NCBI GenBank assembly: GCA_963727845.1
Contig: CAVSHI010000002.1
Span: 620,001 to 684,000, forward strand
Direction of reading: 5' to 3'
DNA: 64,000 nucleotides
Origin: JBEKTW01 sp963727845
GTDB lineage: Bacteria > Bacteroidota > Ignavibacteria > UBA10030 > SZUA-254
Both the position numbers and the translations under genes were made by a program. Under the pieces are notes generated by a model. That model saw only the letters and a program-made list of their open reading frames with translations. It had not been told where the DNA came from and made no database searches. Shown here in pieces: positions 10,813 through 19,600 of the stretch; the stretch's first letter is position 1, and each line of letters begins with the position of its first letter.

Positions 10813-10998
10813 ACTGAGCGTTGAAGGAGTAATCCCGCGTGCTTTTCGCGGGACTGCTCCTCAAATAAACTGAGCATTGAAGGAGTAATCCCGCGTGCTT
10901 TTCGCGGGACTGCTCCTCAAATAAACTGAGCGTTGAAGGAGTAATCCCGCGTGCTTTTCGCGGGACTGCCCCCCAAATAAACTGAGCGTTGAAGGAGT
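10801..10998. repeat. 56-bp tandem repeat overlapping a stop codon
   Basis: Three full units plus a partial fourth, starting at 10801, 10857, 10913 and 10969. Unit 1 begins with the last codons of the upstream gene (CTC CTC AAA TAA). Each full unit contains the hairpin TCCCGCG-TGCTTTT-CGCGGGA, which resembles a terminator stem without a long T tract. Successive duplication of the gene's 3' end plus hairpin explains the pattern. Confidence 0.9.
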
Positions 10999-11027
10999 AA
11001 TCCCGTTCCGCGTAGAGTACGAAAATC

Positions 11028-11054
11028 AGGCGAAGGTAAAATCTTCGCCTTTTT
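11028..11054 (+). terminator. Rho-independent terminator
   Basis: Stem AGGCGAAG / CTTCGCCT with loop GTAAAAT, followed by TTTTC. The same stem recurs after the T9SS genes at 15551, 29371 and 37631, so it is the terminator type used by this gene family. Confidence 0.8.
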
Positions 11055-11059
11055 CTTTG

Positions 11060-11388
11060 AAGTGAGCCGGAGCCTCCTGGCAAGGGGGGTCTCGGCCACA
11101 ACGACGGCGGACAGGTGTGCTCCAGGCCGAAATTCTTGCGCCGAAACTCATCCCCTCCGGTCCCCTTCTCTACGAGTAGAGAAGGGGAAGCGCTTCCGCG
11201 GCCAACGTCCCTCTCTAATTTTAGAGAGGGACCATAGGGTGAGTTCGCGCAGCAAAAGGTACCCTTCTGCTCTGCAAATTCAAGGAAGGAGGTTACCTTT
11301 CATTCAGGAAAACCTTGCGAAGGTCTGCTCTTTCCCAAATTCCATTTGGGAACGTTTCGGCCAAGGCAATGCGAAGGTCGGCAAATTC
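11060..11388. repeat. Short palindromes, no gene
   Basis: Holds perfect hairpins CCCCTTCTC...GAGAAGGGG (11162-11187) and CCCTCTCTAATTTTAGAGAGGG (11209-11230; a copy lies near 19908). It also holds a partial nested palindrome (11254-11324) and TTCCCAAATTCCATTTGGGAA near 11330-11352. No credible ORF is seen. Confidence 0.65.
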
Positions 11389-11502
11389 GGTAGCAGGAGT
11401 GTGTGCTCTGTTCGGCGTCTGCCCTGAAGAGCCTTAGTTCAGGGTTCGAGCATTCAAAGCTCATTTCAGCGTCCCCGCTGAAATGTACGGGGCTGGGGTA
11501 GG
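11389..11502. repeat. RAYT-associated repeat, upstream copy
   Basis: A single copy of the unit that is tandemly repeated downstream of the transposase. It starts GGTAGCAGGAGTGTGTGCTC, then has the hairpin CCCTGAA...TTCAGGG and the hairpin CATTTCAGCG-TCCC-CGCTGAAATG. It ends about 25 bp before the RAYT start codon. Confidence 0.8.
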
Positions 11503-11526
11503 GTAGAAGAGTCAGTGGAGGCATGT

Positions 11527-12081
11527 ATGACATTTAGACCACGACATGTTGCTGGTGATTTGTATTTTGTCACGGCAACGGTAGTTGGATGGAGAAGGCT
11601 GTTTGAGGAACAAGCCTTTACGCAGATCGTGTTGGATTCCTTGACATGGCACCGGGATCACCGGCGGTGCAAAGTATTCGGATTCGTTATTATGCCGCAT
11701 CATGTTCATATGGTGATACAACCCATGGGTGGTCAAACGATTTCTGGGATACTCCAGAGTTTCGGTTCGTACACAGCGCACAGAATTTTGAGTGAATTGC
11801 GAAATCAGAGGCGCCACAATCTCTTGAAGTATTTTCACAGGCAAGCGCTTCAGGCAAATTCAGGAGAAGAGCACCGTATATGGTGGAAAATTCAAGCTAA
11901 GAATATCTATTCGGCTGCATTTCTGAGACAGAAGCTGGAATATCTCCATAACAATCCGGTTGCAAAGGGTTGGAAGCTTGCACAGGAACGATGGCAATAC
12001 AGGTATTCATCAGCATGCTACTATGATCGGGGTCTACGGCCCCTGATCCAGATTGATGATGGGGGAGAGCTGTTTGGATGA
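11527..12081 (+). CDS. REP-associated tyrosine transposase (RAYT, Y1/HUH family)
   Basis: A protein of 184 residues from ATG 11527, set by GGAGG at 11517-11521 five bases upstream. It belongs to the IS200-like Y1 single-strand transposase superfamily (TnpA_REP type). The HUH metal site is PHHVHMVI and the C-terminal motif EYLHNNPVAKGW carries the probable catalytic tyrosine. The N-terminal YFVTATVVGWRRLF is typical of the family. RAYTs cut and join DNA next to GTAG-tagged hairpins and are credited with spreading REP elements. Here the gene is embedded between one upstream and five downstream copies of a hairpin-rich repeat, which are probable substrates. It looks intact. Confidence 0.9.
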   Translation: MTFRPRHVAGDLYFVTATVVGWRRLFEEQAFTQIVLDSLTWHRDHRRCKVFGFVIMPHHVHMVIQPMGGQTISGILQSFGSYTAHRILSELRNQRRHNLLKYFHRQALQANSGEEHRIWWKIQAKNIYSAAFLRQKLEYLHNNPVAKGWKLAQERWQYRYSSACYYDRGLRPLIQIDDGGELFG

Positions 12082-12114
12082 GTGCTGCAGAGCTTGGGCT
12101 TGCGTGCTGGGTGA

Positions 12115-12809
12115 CCGACCGCGGGGACGCGGTCGGTAGCAGGAGTGTGTGCTCTATTCGGCGTCTGCCCTGAAGAGCTTTAGTTCAGGGTCCGAGCATT
12201 CAAAGCTCATTTCAACGTCCCCGCTGAAATGTACTGAGCATGGGGGCTTCGTGCCGACCGCGGGGACGCGGTCGGTAGCAGGAGTGTGTGCTCTATTCGG
12301 CGCCTGCCCTGAAATGCTTTAGTTCAGGGTCCCCGCCTTCAAAGCTCATCTCAGCGTCCCCGCTGAGATGTACTGAGCATGGAGGCTTCGTGCCGACCGC
12401 GGGGACGCGGTCGGTAGCAGGAGTGTGTGCTCTATTCGGCGCCTGCCCTGAAATGCTTTAGTTCAGGGTCCGAGCATTCAAAGCTCATTTCAACGTCCCC
12501 GCTGAAATGTACTGAGCATGGGGGCTTCGTGCCGACCGCGGGGACGCGGTCGGTAGCAGGAGTGTGTGCTCTATTCGGCGCCTGCCCTGAAATGCTTTAG
12601 TTCAGGGTCCCCGCCTTCAAAGCTCATCTCAGCGTCCCCGCTGAGATGTACTGAGCATGGAGGCTTCGTGCCGACCGCGGGGACGCGGTCGGTAGCAGGA
12701 GTGTGTGCTCTATTCGGCGCCTGCCCTGAAATGCTTTAGTTCAGGGTCCCCGCCTTCAAAGCTCATCTCAGCGTCCCCGCTGAGATGTACTGAGCATGGA
12801 GGCTTCGTG
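12115..12809. repeat. 139-bp tandem REP-like array (5 units) beside RAYT
   Basis: Five head-to-tail units start at 12115, 12254, 12393, 12532 and 12671, with an exact 139-bp period. Each has three stem-loops: CCGACCGCG-GGGA-CGCGGTCGG, then CCCTGAA...TTCAGGG, then a CATYTCA...TGARATG stem with TCCC loop. Two unit types exist. Units 1 and 3 have CATTTCA/TGAAATG; units 2, 4 and 5 have CATCTCA/TGAGATG, a compensated change. A truncated sixth start lies at 12810. The stretch 12810-12908 shows no gene. Confidence 0.92.
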
Positions 12810-12908
12810 CCGACCGCGAGCCCGCCTGCGTCCTGAATACTTCCGGGACTTCGGCGGGTGCAAGATGCGGCCGGGGGCGGGGTGAGGGTTAACACGGGAA
12901 CACGGCGC

Positions 12909-12997
12909 GTAGAGTCCGGTCCCCAGACCGGACCTCCAAGATTGTCCGCGCCCGGGTTTGAATGAGCAATCCCGTCCGTTTACGAAACGGACTCTAC
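12909..12997. repeat. GTAG-hairpin REP pair (BIME-like)
   Basis: Forward element GTAGA + GTCCGGTCCCCAGACCGGAC, a spacer, then inverted element GTCCGTTTACGAAACGGAC + TCTAC. The opposing GTAG tags and stems are the classic arrangement of bacterial interspersed mosaic elements. Near-identical pairs lie at 20029, 29469 and 37729. Confidence 0.75.
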
Positions 12998-13098
12998 GGC
13001 CTGGTTTTGGACTCCCAGCGGTCGGGAGCGAATTGTCAAAATTTCTTTAGAACTAAATCACTACATCGTTCTTTCATAATCAATCGAAGGAGTCTTCA

Positions 13099-15483
13099 AT
13101 GAAACTCTCTAAGATTTTCTTCCTCACGGCGGTATTCCTCCTGTGTTCTTCCTGGAGCTTTTCCCAGTTCGCCCGGCAGTGGGTCGGCCGCTTCGCGTCG
13201 ACCGTGAAAAACGGCAACGGCGCCGCGACAGCAATGGCGGTGGACGACTCGGGTTTCGTCTATATTACGGGCTGGACCACCAGGCAATCGACCGGCATCG
13301 ACATCGTTACGATCAAGTACTCTCCGGACGGTGAAAAGCTCTGGGCGGCATATTACGACGGAGGGTTCGCCGGACGTGCCGACAAAGGATGCGCCATCGC
13401 AGTGGACTCCTCGAACAACGTTTACGTCACCGGGACGAGCGACGGAGGAGCGGCGACGGGGCTCGACTTTGTCACGCTGAAATACAACCGGACGGGCGAC
13501 ACCTTGAAATGGGCAAGACGCTATGACGGCCCCGCCCATGGCGCCGATACTCCCATCGGGGTCGCGGTCAACGATTCGTTCTATGTTTATGTGTCCGGCT
13601 CCAGTGCGGGCATCGGAACGGGCCTGGATTACGCGACAATCAAGTACGACGCAAACGGCGATTCCATCTGGGTCCGCCGTCACAACGGACCCCTCAACGG
13701 CAACGATTTCCCGACCGCAATGCTCCTCAACGGGTTTACCGACCTCTACGTCACCGGCGCGGAAACCGACACCATGTATGACTACTTCACGATCAAATAT
13801 AACGCCATCACTGGCGATTCAGTCTGGGCCGCATACTACAACGGGCCCGGTGACGGAAACGACATCCCGAGCGCCATGGCCATGCGCTCGACCGGACTTT
13901 ATATCACCGGCGCAAGCCAGGATTCTGTGACCGGCTATGACTATTGCACGGTCAGGTACAACACGTCGACCGGGGCCCAGGTTTGGCTCTCGCGCTACGA
14001 CGGAAGCGCCCACGGGGATGATTTCCCCTCCGCCATCGCGCTCAGCACTTCCGGCAGCAGGGTGTATGTAACCGGGAAAAGTCTTGTCCAGGGTGAATTC
14101 TTCGATGCCGTGACCGTTGCCTACGCGCAGACCAACGGGAACCAGAGCTGGAGCTCGCCGCCGGCGTTCAACGGGACGGCGAACGACGACGACGCAGGCG
14201 TGGCGGTCTCGACGGACAGCGACCCGCTGGTTTTAATCTCCGCGTCGGATGAAGGCGTGGGCAAGGATTACGTTCTCATCAAGTATAAGGGCACCAACGG
14301 TTCTCTCGAGTGGAGCGTTACGTACAACGGCCCGGGCAACGATGACGATGTGCCGGCCGCCCTGGGGTCGTTCAACGGTTCGTACTATGTCACCGGCAGC
14401 AGCATCGGAACCACATTTCTTTCGGATGTTCTCACGATTAAGTATTCCGACCCCTTGCATCTTAAGTATCGGACATTTATTCAAGACAGCCTGGTCGTCA
14501 AAGACGCCAACTTGAAGAACCTTTCGTCGAAAGTGACTCCCGGCAGCATCCGCGACACGGCTTTCGCCCGCGCGTTTCCTAAAATCAAAAAAGGTTACCC
14601 CGGGTATCCCGGCGGCATGGTGGTCGGCAACTCGCGCCCGGATAGCGCTAAGACATTCGGCTGGATCCGCCTCGACAAAGGTTCGGCGGTCACAGCGCTC
14701 CTTCCCGACACCGGCCGTCCACGCGGCCTCGATACCACCGGCGGCAAACTATTTGTCGGGGAGAAGAAAGATATTGCTCGAAAAGCATATAACAATCATC
14801 TTGTAGGGCAGCTCGTCGCACTGCGCGTCAACATAGGGGCGAGCGACGCCGAGGTGACTCCGCCGACGCTGGGCGACTTGACGTACACCGGTGCGGATAC
14901 GATTAATGGGGTTGCACTCAACGGCATGTCGCTTCGCCAGATCGCGTCGCTCACGGACAACCTGCTCACGTACTGGCGGCACTATCAGCCGGTGAATTGG
15001 AAGCTGCTCGATTCCATACTCACGAAAGTGAACGGCGCGTTCCAGGGTCCGCTGAAGGTGGTAAGCACCTCGCCGCTCGTCGTCACCGGAGCCGTGCTGG
15101 TCGATAGCGTCGGGTTCCTTGCGCCGGGGATTGCGCCCCTTCCCGAACCGCTGGCATTTCCCAAGGGTTCGCTCGAAGAAACTCCGAAACAATATACGCT
15201 CTATCAAAACTATCCGAACCCGTTCAATCCGACGACAACGATCGAGTTCGACCTGCCGCAGCAGGCCGTGGTAACGTTGAAAATCTATAATATCCTGGGC
15301 CAGGAAGTGGCGACGTTGTTTGACCGTCAGCAGATGGATGACGGAACGCAGGAAGTGCAATTTGACGCATCGCGGCTGGCGTCGGGTGTGTACTTCTGCC
15401 GCATGATTGCCGAGGGGATGAACGGCGATGGAACGAAGGCGGCGACGTTTGCGGCGGTAAAGAAGATGTTGATGATAAAATAA
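13099..15483 (+). CDS. T9SS-secreted SBBP-type beta-propeller protein
   Basis: ATG 13099 follows GAAGGAG (13085-13091) and opens a signal peptide (IFFLTAVFLLCSSWSFSQ). Residues about 30-455 hold repeats of ~50-55 residues with the patterns VYVTG-S-x-G..., D-x-x-TIKY, G-x-x-W and YNGPGNGND. These match the SBBP beta-propeller repeat type. Residues about 455-664 are the unnamed pre-sorting domain shared with three other proteins here (RDTAFARAFP, LVGQLVALRVNIGASD, LNGMSLRQIASLTDN). The final segment is a T9SS sorting domain (NYPNPFNPTTTIEFDLPQ, IYNILGQEVATL). The role is probably a surface-exposed or adhesive protein. No active site is recognised. Confidence 0.83.
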   Translation: MKLSKIFFLTAVFLLCSSWSFSQFARQWVGRFASTVKNGNGAATAMAVDDSGFVYITGWTTRQSTGIDIVTIKYSPDGEKLWAAYYDGGFAGRADKGCAIAVDSSNNVYVTGTSDGGAATGLDFVTLKYNRTGDTLKWARRYDGPAHGADTPIGVAVNDSFYVYVSGSSAGIGTGLDYATIKYDANGDSIWVRRHNGPLNGNDFPTAMLLNGFTDLYVTGAETDTMYDYFTIKYNAITGDSVWAAYYNGPGDGNDIPSAMAMRSTGLYITGASQDSVTGYDYCTVRYNTSTGAQVWLSRYDGSAHGDDFPSAIALSTSGSRVYVTGKSLVQGEFFDAVTVAYAQTNGNQSWSSPPAFNGTANDDDAGVAVSTDSDPLVLISASDEGVGKDYVLIKYKGTNGSLEWSVTYNGPGNDDDVPAALGSFNGSYYVTGSSIGTTFLSDVLTIKYSDPLHLKYRTFIQDSLVVKDANLKNLSSKVTPGSIRDTAFARAFPKIKKGYPGYPGGMVVGNSRPDSAKTFGWIRLDKGSAVTALLPDTGRPRGLDTTGGKLFVGEKKDIARKAYNNHLVGQLVALRVNIGASDAEVTPPTLGDLTYTGADTINGVALNGMSLRQIASLTDNLLTYWRHYQPVNWKLLDSILTKVNGAFQGPLKVVSTSPLVVTGAVLVDSVGFLAPGIAPLPEPLAFPKGSLEETPKQYTLYQNYPNPFNPTTTIEFDLPQQAVVTLKIYNILGQEVATLFDRQQMDDGTQEVQFDASRLASGVYFCRMIAEGMNGDGTKAATFAAVKKMLMIK

Positions 15484-15550
15484 CGAAGTCGTTTTATCAG
15501 AAGTCCCGCATGCTTTCCGCGGGGATGCTCCTGAAGTAAGTAGATGCGAG

Positions 15551-15590
15551 AAGCAGGCGAAGGTTAAAATCTTCGCCTGCTTTTTTTTGG
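15551..15590 (+). terminator. Rho-independent terminator
   Basis: Stem AAGCAGGCGAAG / CTTCGCCTGCTT (12 bp, loop GTTAAAAT) followed by a T8 run. It ends the T9SS gene at 13099. Confidence 0.9.
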
Positions 15591-15599
15591 CCATCCATC

Positions 15600-16258
15600 C
15601 TCGCCAACCCGTCTTTGCGAGCGAAGTCCCTCTTTTGGGATCCTCGCGGCTGACCCCAACGGTCGGCCGCGGGACAATCTGGACGTAGACAGCCTGGCGA
15701 TCCGTTTGCATCGTATGGATTGTGAGCGCCTCTGGCGCCATGGCGCTTTGCGCCACTTCGTCGTCCCGCCCTTCGACAAGCTCAGGGCGGGACTCCTCGC
15801 AAAGACGGGTGGGCGAACCCGCTCCCGGCAAGCCACTCCGGATGCCGTCAAAACGATCGAAGGCATTACCCATTCTCCCTTTCCACCATTTATGGGGGAA
15901 AGGGAGGTAGAGGGATAGAGGGTTTACGGTGCCGCGGCCCGAGGTCCAGATTGTGAGCGCCTCTGGCGCCATGGCGCTTTGCGCCACTTCGTCGTCCCGA
16001 CAGAAGAGGTCGGGACTCCTCGCAAAGACGGGTGGGCGAACCCGCTCCCGGCAAGCCACTCCGGATGCCGTCAAAACGAACGAAGGCATTACCCATTCTC
16101 CCTTTCCACCATTTATGGGGGAAAGGGAGGTAGAGGGATAGAGGGTTTACGGTGCCGCGGCCCGAGGTCCAGATTGTGAGCGCCTCTGGCGCCATGGCGC
16201 TTTGCGCCACTTCGTCGTCCCGACAGAAGAGGTCGGGACTCCTCGCAAAGACAGGCGG
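15600..16258. repeat. Triplicate palindromic module (GGCGCC family), second array
   Basis: Same organisation as the array at 2119: cores at about 15722, 15953 and 16176, with the same 231 and 223 spacing. The stem-loop after the core is GTCCCGCCCTTCGACAAGC... in copy 1 and GTCCCGAC...GTCGGGAC in copies 2 and 3. The array is almost the same sequence 13 kb away, so it moved or was converted recently. Confidence 0.85.
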
Positions 16259-16286
16259 ACGAAGACAGGCGGCGAAGCCGTTGAAA

Positions 16287-16315
16287 TTGCATTCTGATTT
16301 CTTTGTTTGTATATT
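16287..16315 (+). promoter_or_regulatory. Sigma70-like promoter of ncRNA candidate
   Basis: TTGCAT (16287-16292), 17-bp spacer, TATATT (16310-16315). The predicted start, about 16321-16323, coincides with the first base of a long stem-loop that ends in a terminator. Confidence 0.6.
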
Positions 16316-16320
16316 ACGCC

Positions 16321-16430
16321 TGTGTGCGTCCGGCCCCCCCTGTCGTAATCAAGTCGCCTCCCCTTGATTCGACTGCCGGACCCACACATTGATTAGGTCG
16401 GGCTCCGTACCTCCTGGAGCCCGACTTTTT
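16321..16430 (+). ncRNA. Putative structured small RNA (~105 nt)
   Basis: A long imperfect hairpin starts right at the predicted transcript start. TGTGTG (16321) pairs with CACACA (16383-16388), GTCCGG (16328) with CCGGAC (16376), GTCG (16342) with CGAC (16370), and AATCAAG (16347) with CTTGATT (16363). It has a C7 tract (16334-16340) in an asymmetric inner loop and a pyrimidine-rich apical loop TCGCCTCCC. A strong intrinsic terminator follows at 16397-16430. It does not match the SRP, 6S, tmRNA or RNase P signatures I know. It could instead be a cis leader, but its own terminator lies ~240 bp before the next start codon. Function unknown. Confidence 0.55.
16397..16430 (+). terminator. Rho-independent terminator of ncRNA candidate
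   Basis: Ten-base-pair stem GTCGGGCTCC / GGAGCCCGAC with loop GTACCTCCT, then T5. It is not a copy of the AGGCGAAG terminators found after the T9SS genes. Confidence 0.85.
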
Positions 16431-16582
16431 GCTTCAGGGACGGCAGTAGCGCCGCAGTCATACTCTCTCGCGAAAATATCAAGAATTCTTACGCACTAAA
16501 GACTCTGATTTGGGGAGGCGTCTCTCATCCTGCCTTCCCGCCTGCACGCTCTGCAGAATTAACATTTTTATCAAAAATTTAC

Positions 16583-16611
16583 TTGAATTTACAATTTGTT
16601 TTCTTTACATT
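16583..16611 (+). promoter_or_regulatory. Sigma70-like promoter for 16669 gene
   Basis: TTGAAT (16583-16588), 17-bp spacer, TACATT (16606-16611) in an AT-rich stretch. The leader then carries the small palindrome CCTCCGGAGG (about 16613-16622) before the ribosome binding site. Confidence 0.55.
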
Positions 16612-16668
16612 ACCTCCGGAGGCGAAAGCCAGGAGTTTATCTCATTACATTTTGTGAAGGAGTCAGTC

Positions 16669-19600
16669 ATGAAACGTTCGCTCTTATTTCTCGCTCTCTT
16701 GCTACTCATTGCCGCGCAACTCTACGGCGGTGAAAGGAAAAGGATCCCGATGTACAACAGAACTACCAAGTCCTGGGTCTCGTTTCCCTTTTATACCATC
16801 CATGATATCGAGTTTGTTTCTCAGGATTCTCTGTTGAAGGCGGATACTCTGGGGGATAACAACGCGCGCTGGACTTTGCAGGCATCCCGTTTTGGAATTG
16901 CACCGGCGATAAATGATAACGACTCTGAGATCGTGACCCTGGGCCTGGTGGTCTGTCCTCAATTTGTGATCACGTATACCGGGGGCGGACTGACGATGTT
17001 GCTCCATGACACGATAAACAACTATTCGAATTCGTGGGGTGGAATACTGCTGCGATATCCGGTGGCGGATACCGCGTCGTGGGATCTCAACGGTTATGGA
17101 AGTGTGGAAAAAGGAGACCTCATCTACGTGACAGCCAAGGTCAACGACTATCCGGCAAACTATATGAATAGCACGACCGAACTGGTTCCGGACACCAACT
17201 ATACCACTACGGTCGTCGGGCATAACATACCGATTCCCGCGCCCACACTGGTCGACATTACCGATCTGAATCACGGCGCCTATAATTCGACCGGTCCTTT
17301 TTCGAAACCATACTCAATAGCGGAGCAGTACGAGAACAGTCTCATCGAATTGACGGGTCTGGCGGTAACGAATTACCTGAACTCGGGCCGGCAGCTCGTG
17401 CTGACCGGGGCGGGCGGGAACCAGCTCACCGATTATGATTGGTCATACTATTTCACGATCGGAAACGCGGGCGGAGCGGGCGACCCGAATTTTCACCAGC
17501 CGCCGGTCGGCGCGGTCATGGACACAATCCGCGGGACACTCGGAACCACTTCCGGCAATGAAAATAGCGACGGCTACCGGATCATCCCGCTCTATCCGGG
17601 AGATATCGTCTGGGGAGTGACTCTCCCCCTTGTCTCAGCGCATCGTCGGAATCCGGTCGTCGTGACGCCGAATGATTCAGTGCAGGTGCAGGTGTCAATG
17701 GCGCTGGAATCTGGCGGGCTTCCCCTGTACAAGTGCGTCATTGTGAAGAGCATCAATTATGGCCCGTGGACCGTTGACACGCTCGGATACTACGGATCGA
17801 CTTCCAATCCCGACTCGACTATCTATGCGGAATATATTCTGGATCAGGACGGGAACCCCTGGCCCCTTGGAACAAACGTGAGGTATTTCTTCAAGGGAAT
17901 CGATAACTTCGGCGACGAAGGGATCTACGCAAATGCCAGCGGATCGTTCGGACGCGATACAACGAGGGGCTTCTTCTTTTACAATGTTGGGAACGGCAGC
18001 CTGACGATTCATGACGTTCAGTATACTCCGTACACCAACGGTCGCTCCGCATATGCCGGAGGAGTAACCTCCCTCTCGGGCATCGTCACGGCCGATACGA
18101 CCGTCATGCGCCTCAGCCCCTTGTCTGCCACCCCCACGGGGGTCGGCACGAATGCGTACTACATTCAGAATGGGAGCGGACCGTGGAACGGTATCTGGGT
18201 GATCAGTACGGATTCCCTCAGCGCCGTACAACTCGCCGCCATGAGGTTGGGCGACAGCGTTGTCGTCTATGGGGCAATTGAAGAAAACTTTGAAGTCACC
18301 ACCTTGTTCGATTCCACGGTTGCCATCGTTGCCCATAATCGCCCGCAGCCGGCGCCGGTTACGATTACAACCGCGACGCTGGGCGTTCGGGGCAATGGGG
18401 ACCCCGTCGGCGAGCAATGGGAAGGTTGTCTTGTCCGCGTCGTGAATGCAAGATTCATGGACACCGCCGCATACTACACGAATATAACAGAGTACGGGAT
18501 CGACGACGGAACCGGCGAAATGCACGTCCTGAGGGACGGCAGGAATAACTATTCGAATCATGGCGCGGATACCATCAGCGGCGACCGGATTTTCAATATC
18601 GGCGACCGGGTCGATACGATGATCGGTATCGTCTATTATAGCTATAACCAATACAAGCTCGTTCCCCGTTCCAATGCCGATATCGTGGCGGGCGAACCGT
18701 TCCAGTACCAGAAAGACTGGAACCTCGTTTCCGTGGGCCGCGACCAGCAACCGGCGATTGGTGCGTACACCCAGGGCAACTTGTTCCCGGGATCGCTCGG
18801 CACGCCATTCGCCTACGAGGGCCGTTACGTTCCCGTCACGACCACTCTTGCCTTCGACGAGGGGTACTGGCTTAAGTTCCCCGCGACGACCACGATCCGG
18901 CAGCTCGGCGTGAAGCATACGCACGACTTTATACCTGTGAACCCGGGATGGAATATCATCGGCGCGATCGGCGATTCGGTGCCGGTGAGTCCGGTCGTCC
19001 CCTCGACGCCCGGAAATACGCTCTCGCACTTCTTTGGATACTCGAACGGGTATGCGATCCCGGCACAACTCAAGCCGTCGCAGGGATACTGGGTGAAGTC
19101 TGCGGTGCGCGACAGCCTCCTGGTCTCCTCGCAGCACGCAATGCCAAAAGCCTCGCCGTCGGCGGTCGATATTGGCCAGTTCAACACGCTCACGATCACC
19201 GATAACAGCGGGAGCGCCCAGACACTTTTCTTCGGGCAGGACGCGGATGGGAAATTGCCTCTTGCGTCGTTTGAGCTTCCGCCCCCGGGACCGGGGAGCA
19301 GGATGGACGTCCGGTTCTCCACTGGCCGCATTCTTGAAGCCCATCCCGCAACGCTCGTCGCACCCGTCGACTATCCCATCGTCATCAACGGCGGGCAGGC
19401 GCCGCTGAAAGTGAAATGGAACATCGTTAACCCGAACGGCAAGAAGTACACGCTCTCGGATGGAGTCAACGGAAAGCTTTTCAAGGCGGCGGCGATAACC
19501 GGCGCCGGTGAAATGACGCTGACCAAAGTGCCGCCGGGGCTTATGCTGAGCGCCGGAGCCGGCGCAGCGCTGCCGAAAGAGTTTTCGCTCGGCCAGAATT

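Noticed and set aside
12115..12809. 139-bp periodic array as CRISPR
   Set aside because: The whole unit is repeated with no unique spacers, the period is too long, and no cas genes are near; a RAYT lies beside it.
16321..16430. SRP RNA, 6S RNA or riboswitch for the 16669 gene
   Set aside because: The SRP tetraloop domain and the 6S open-bubble layout are absent; the terminator ends the unit far upstream of the next gene and no alternative antiterminator pairing was found by eye.
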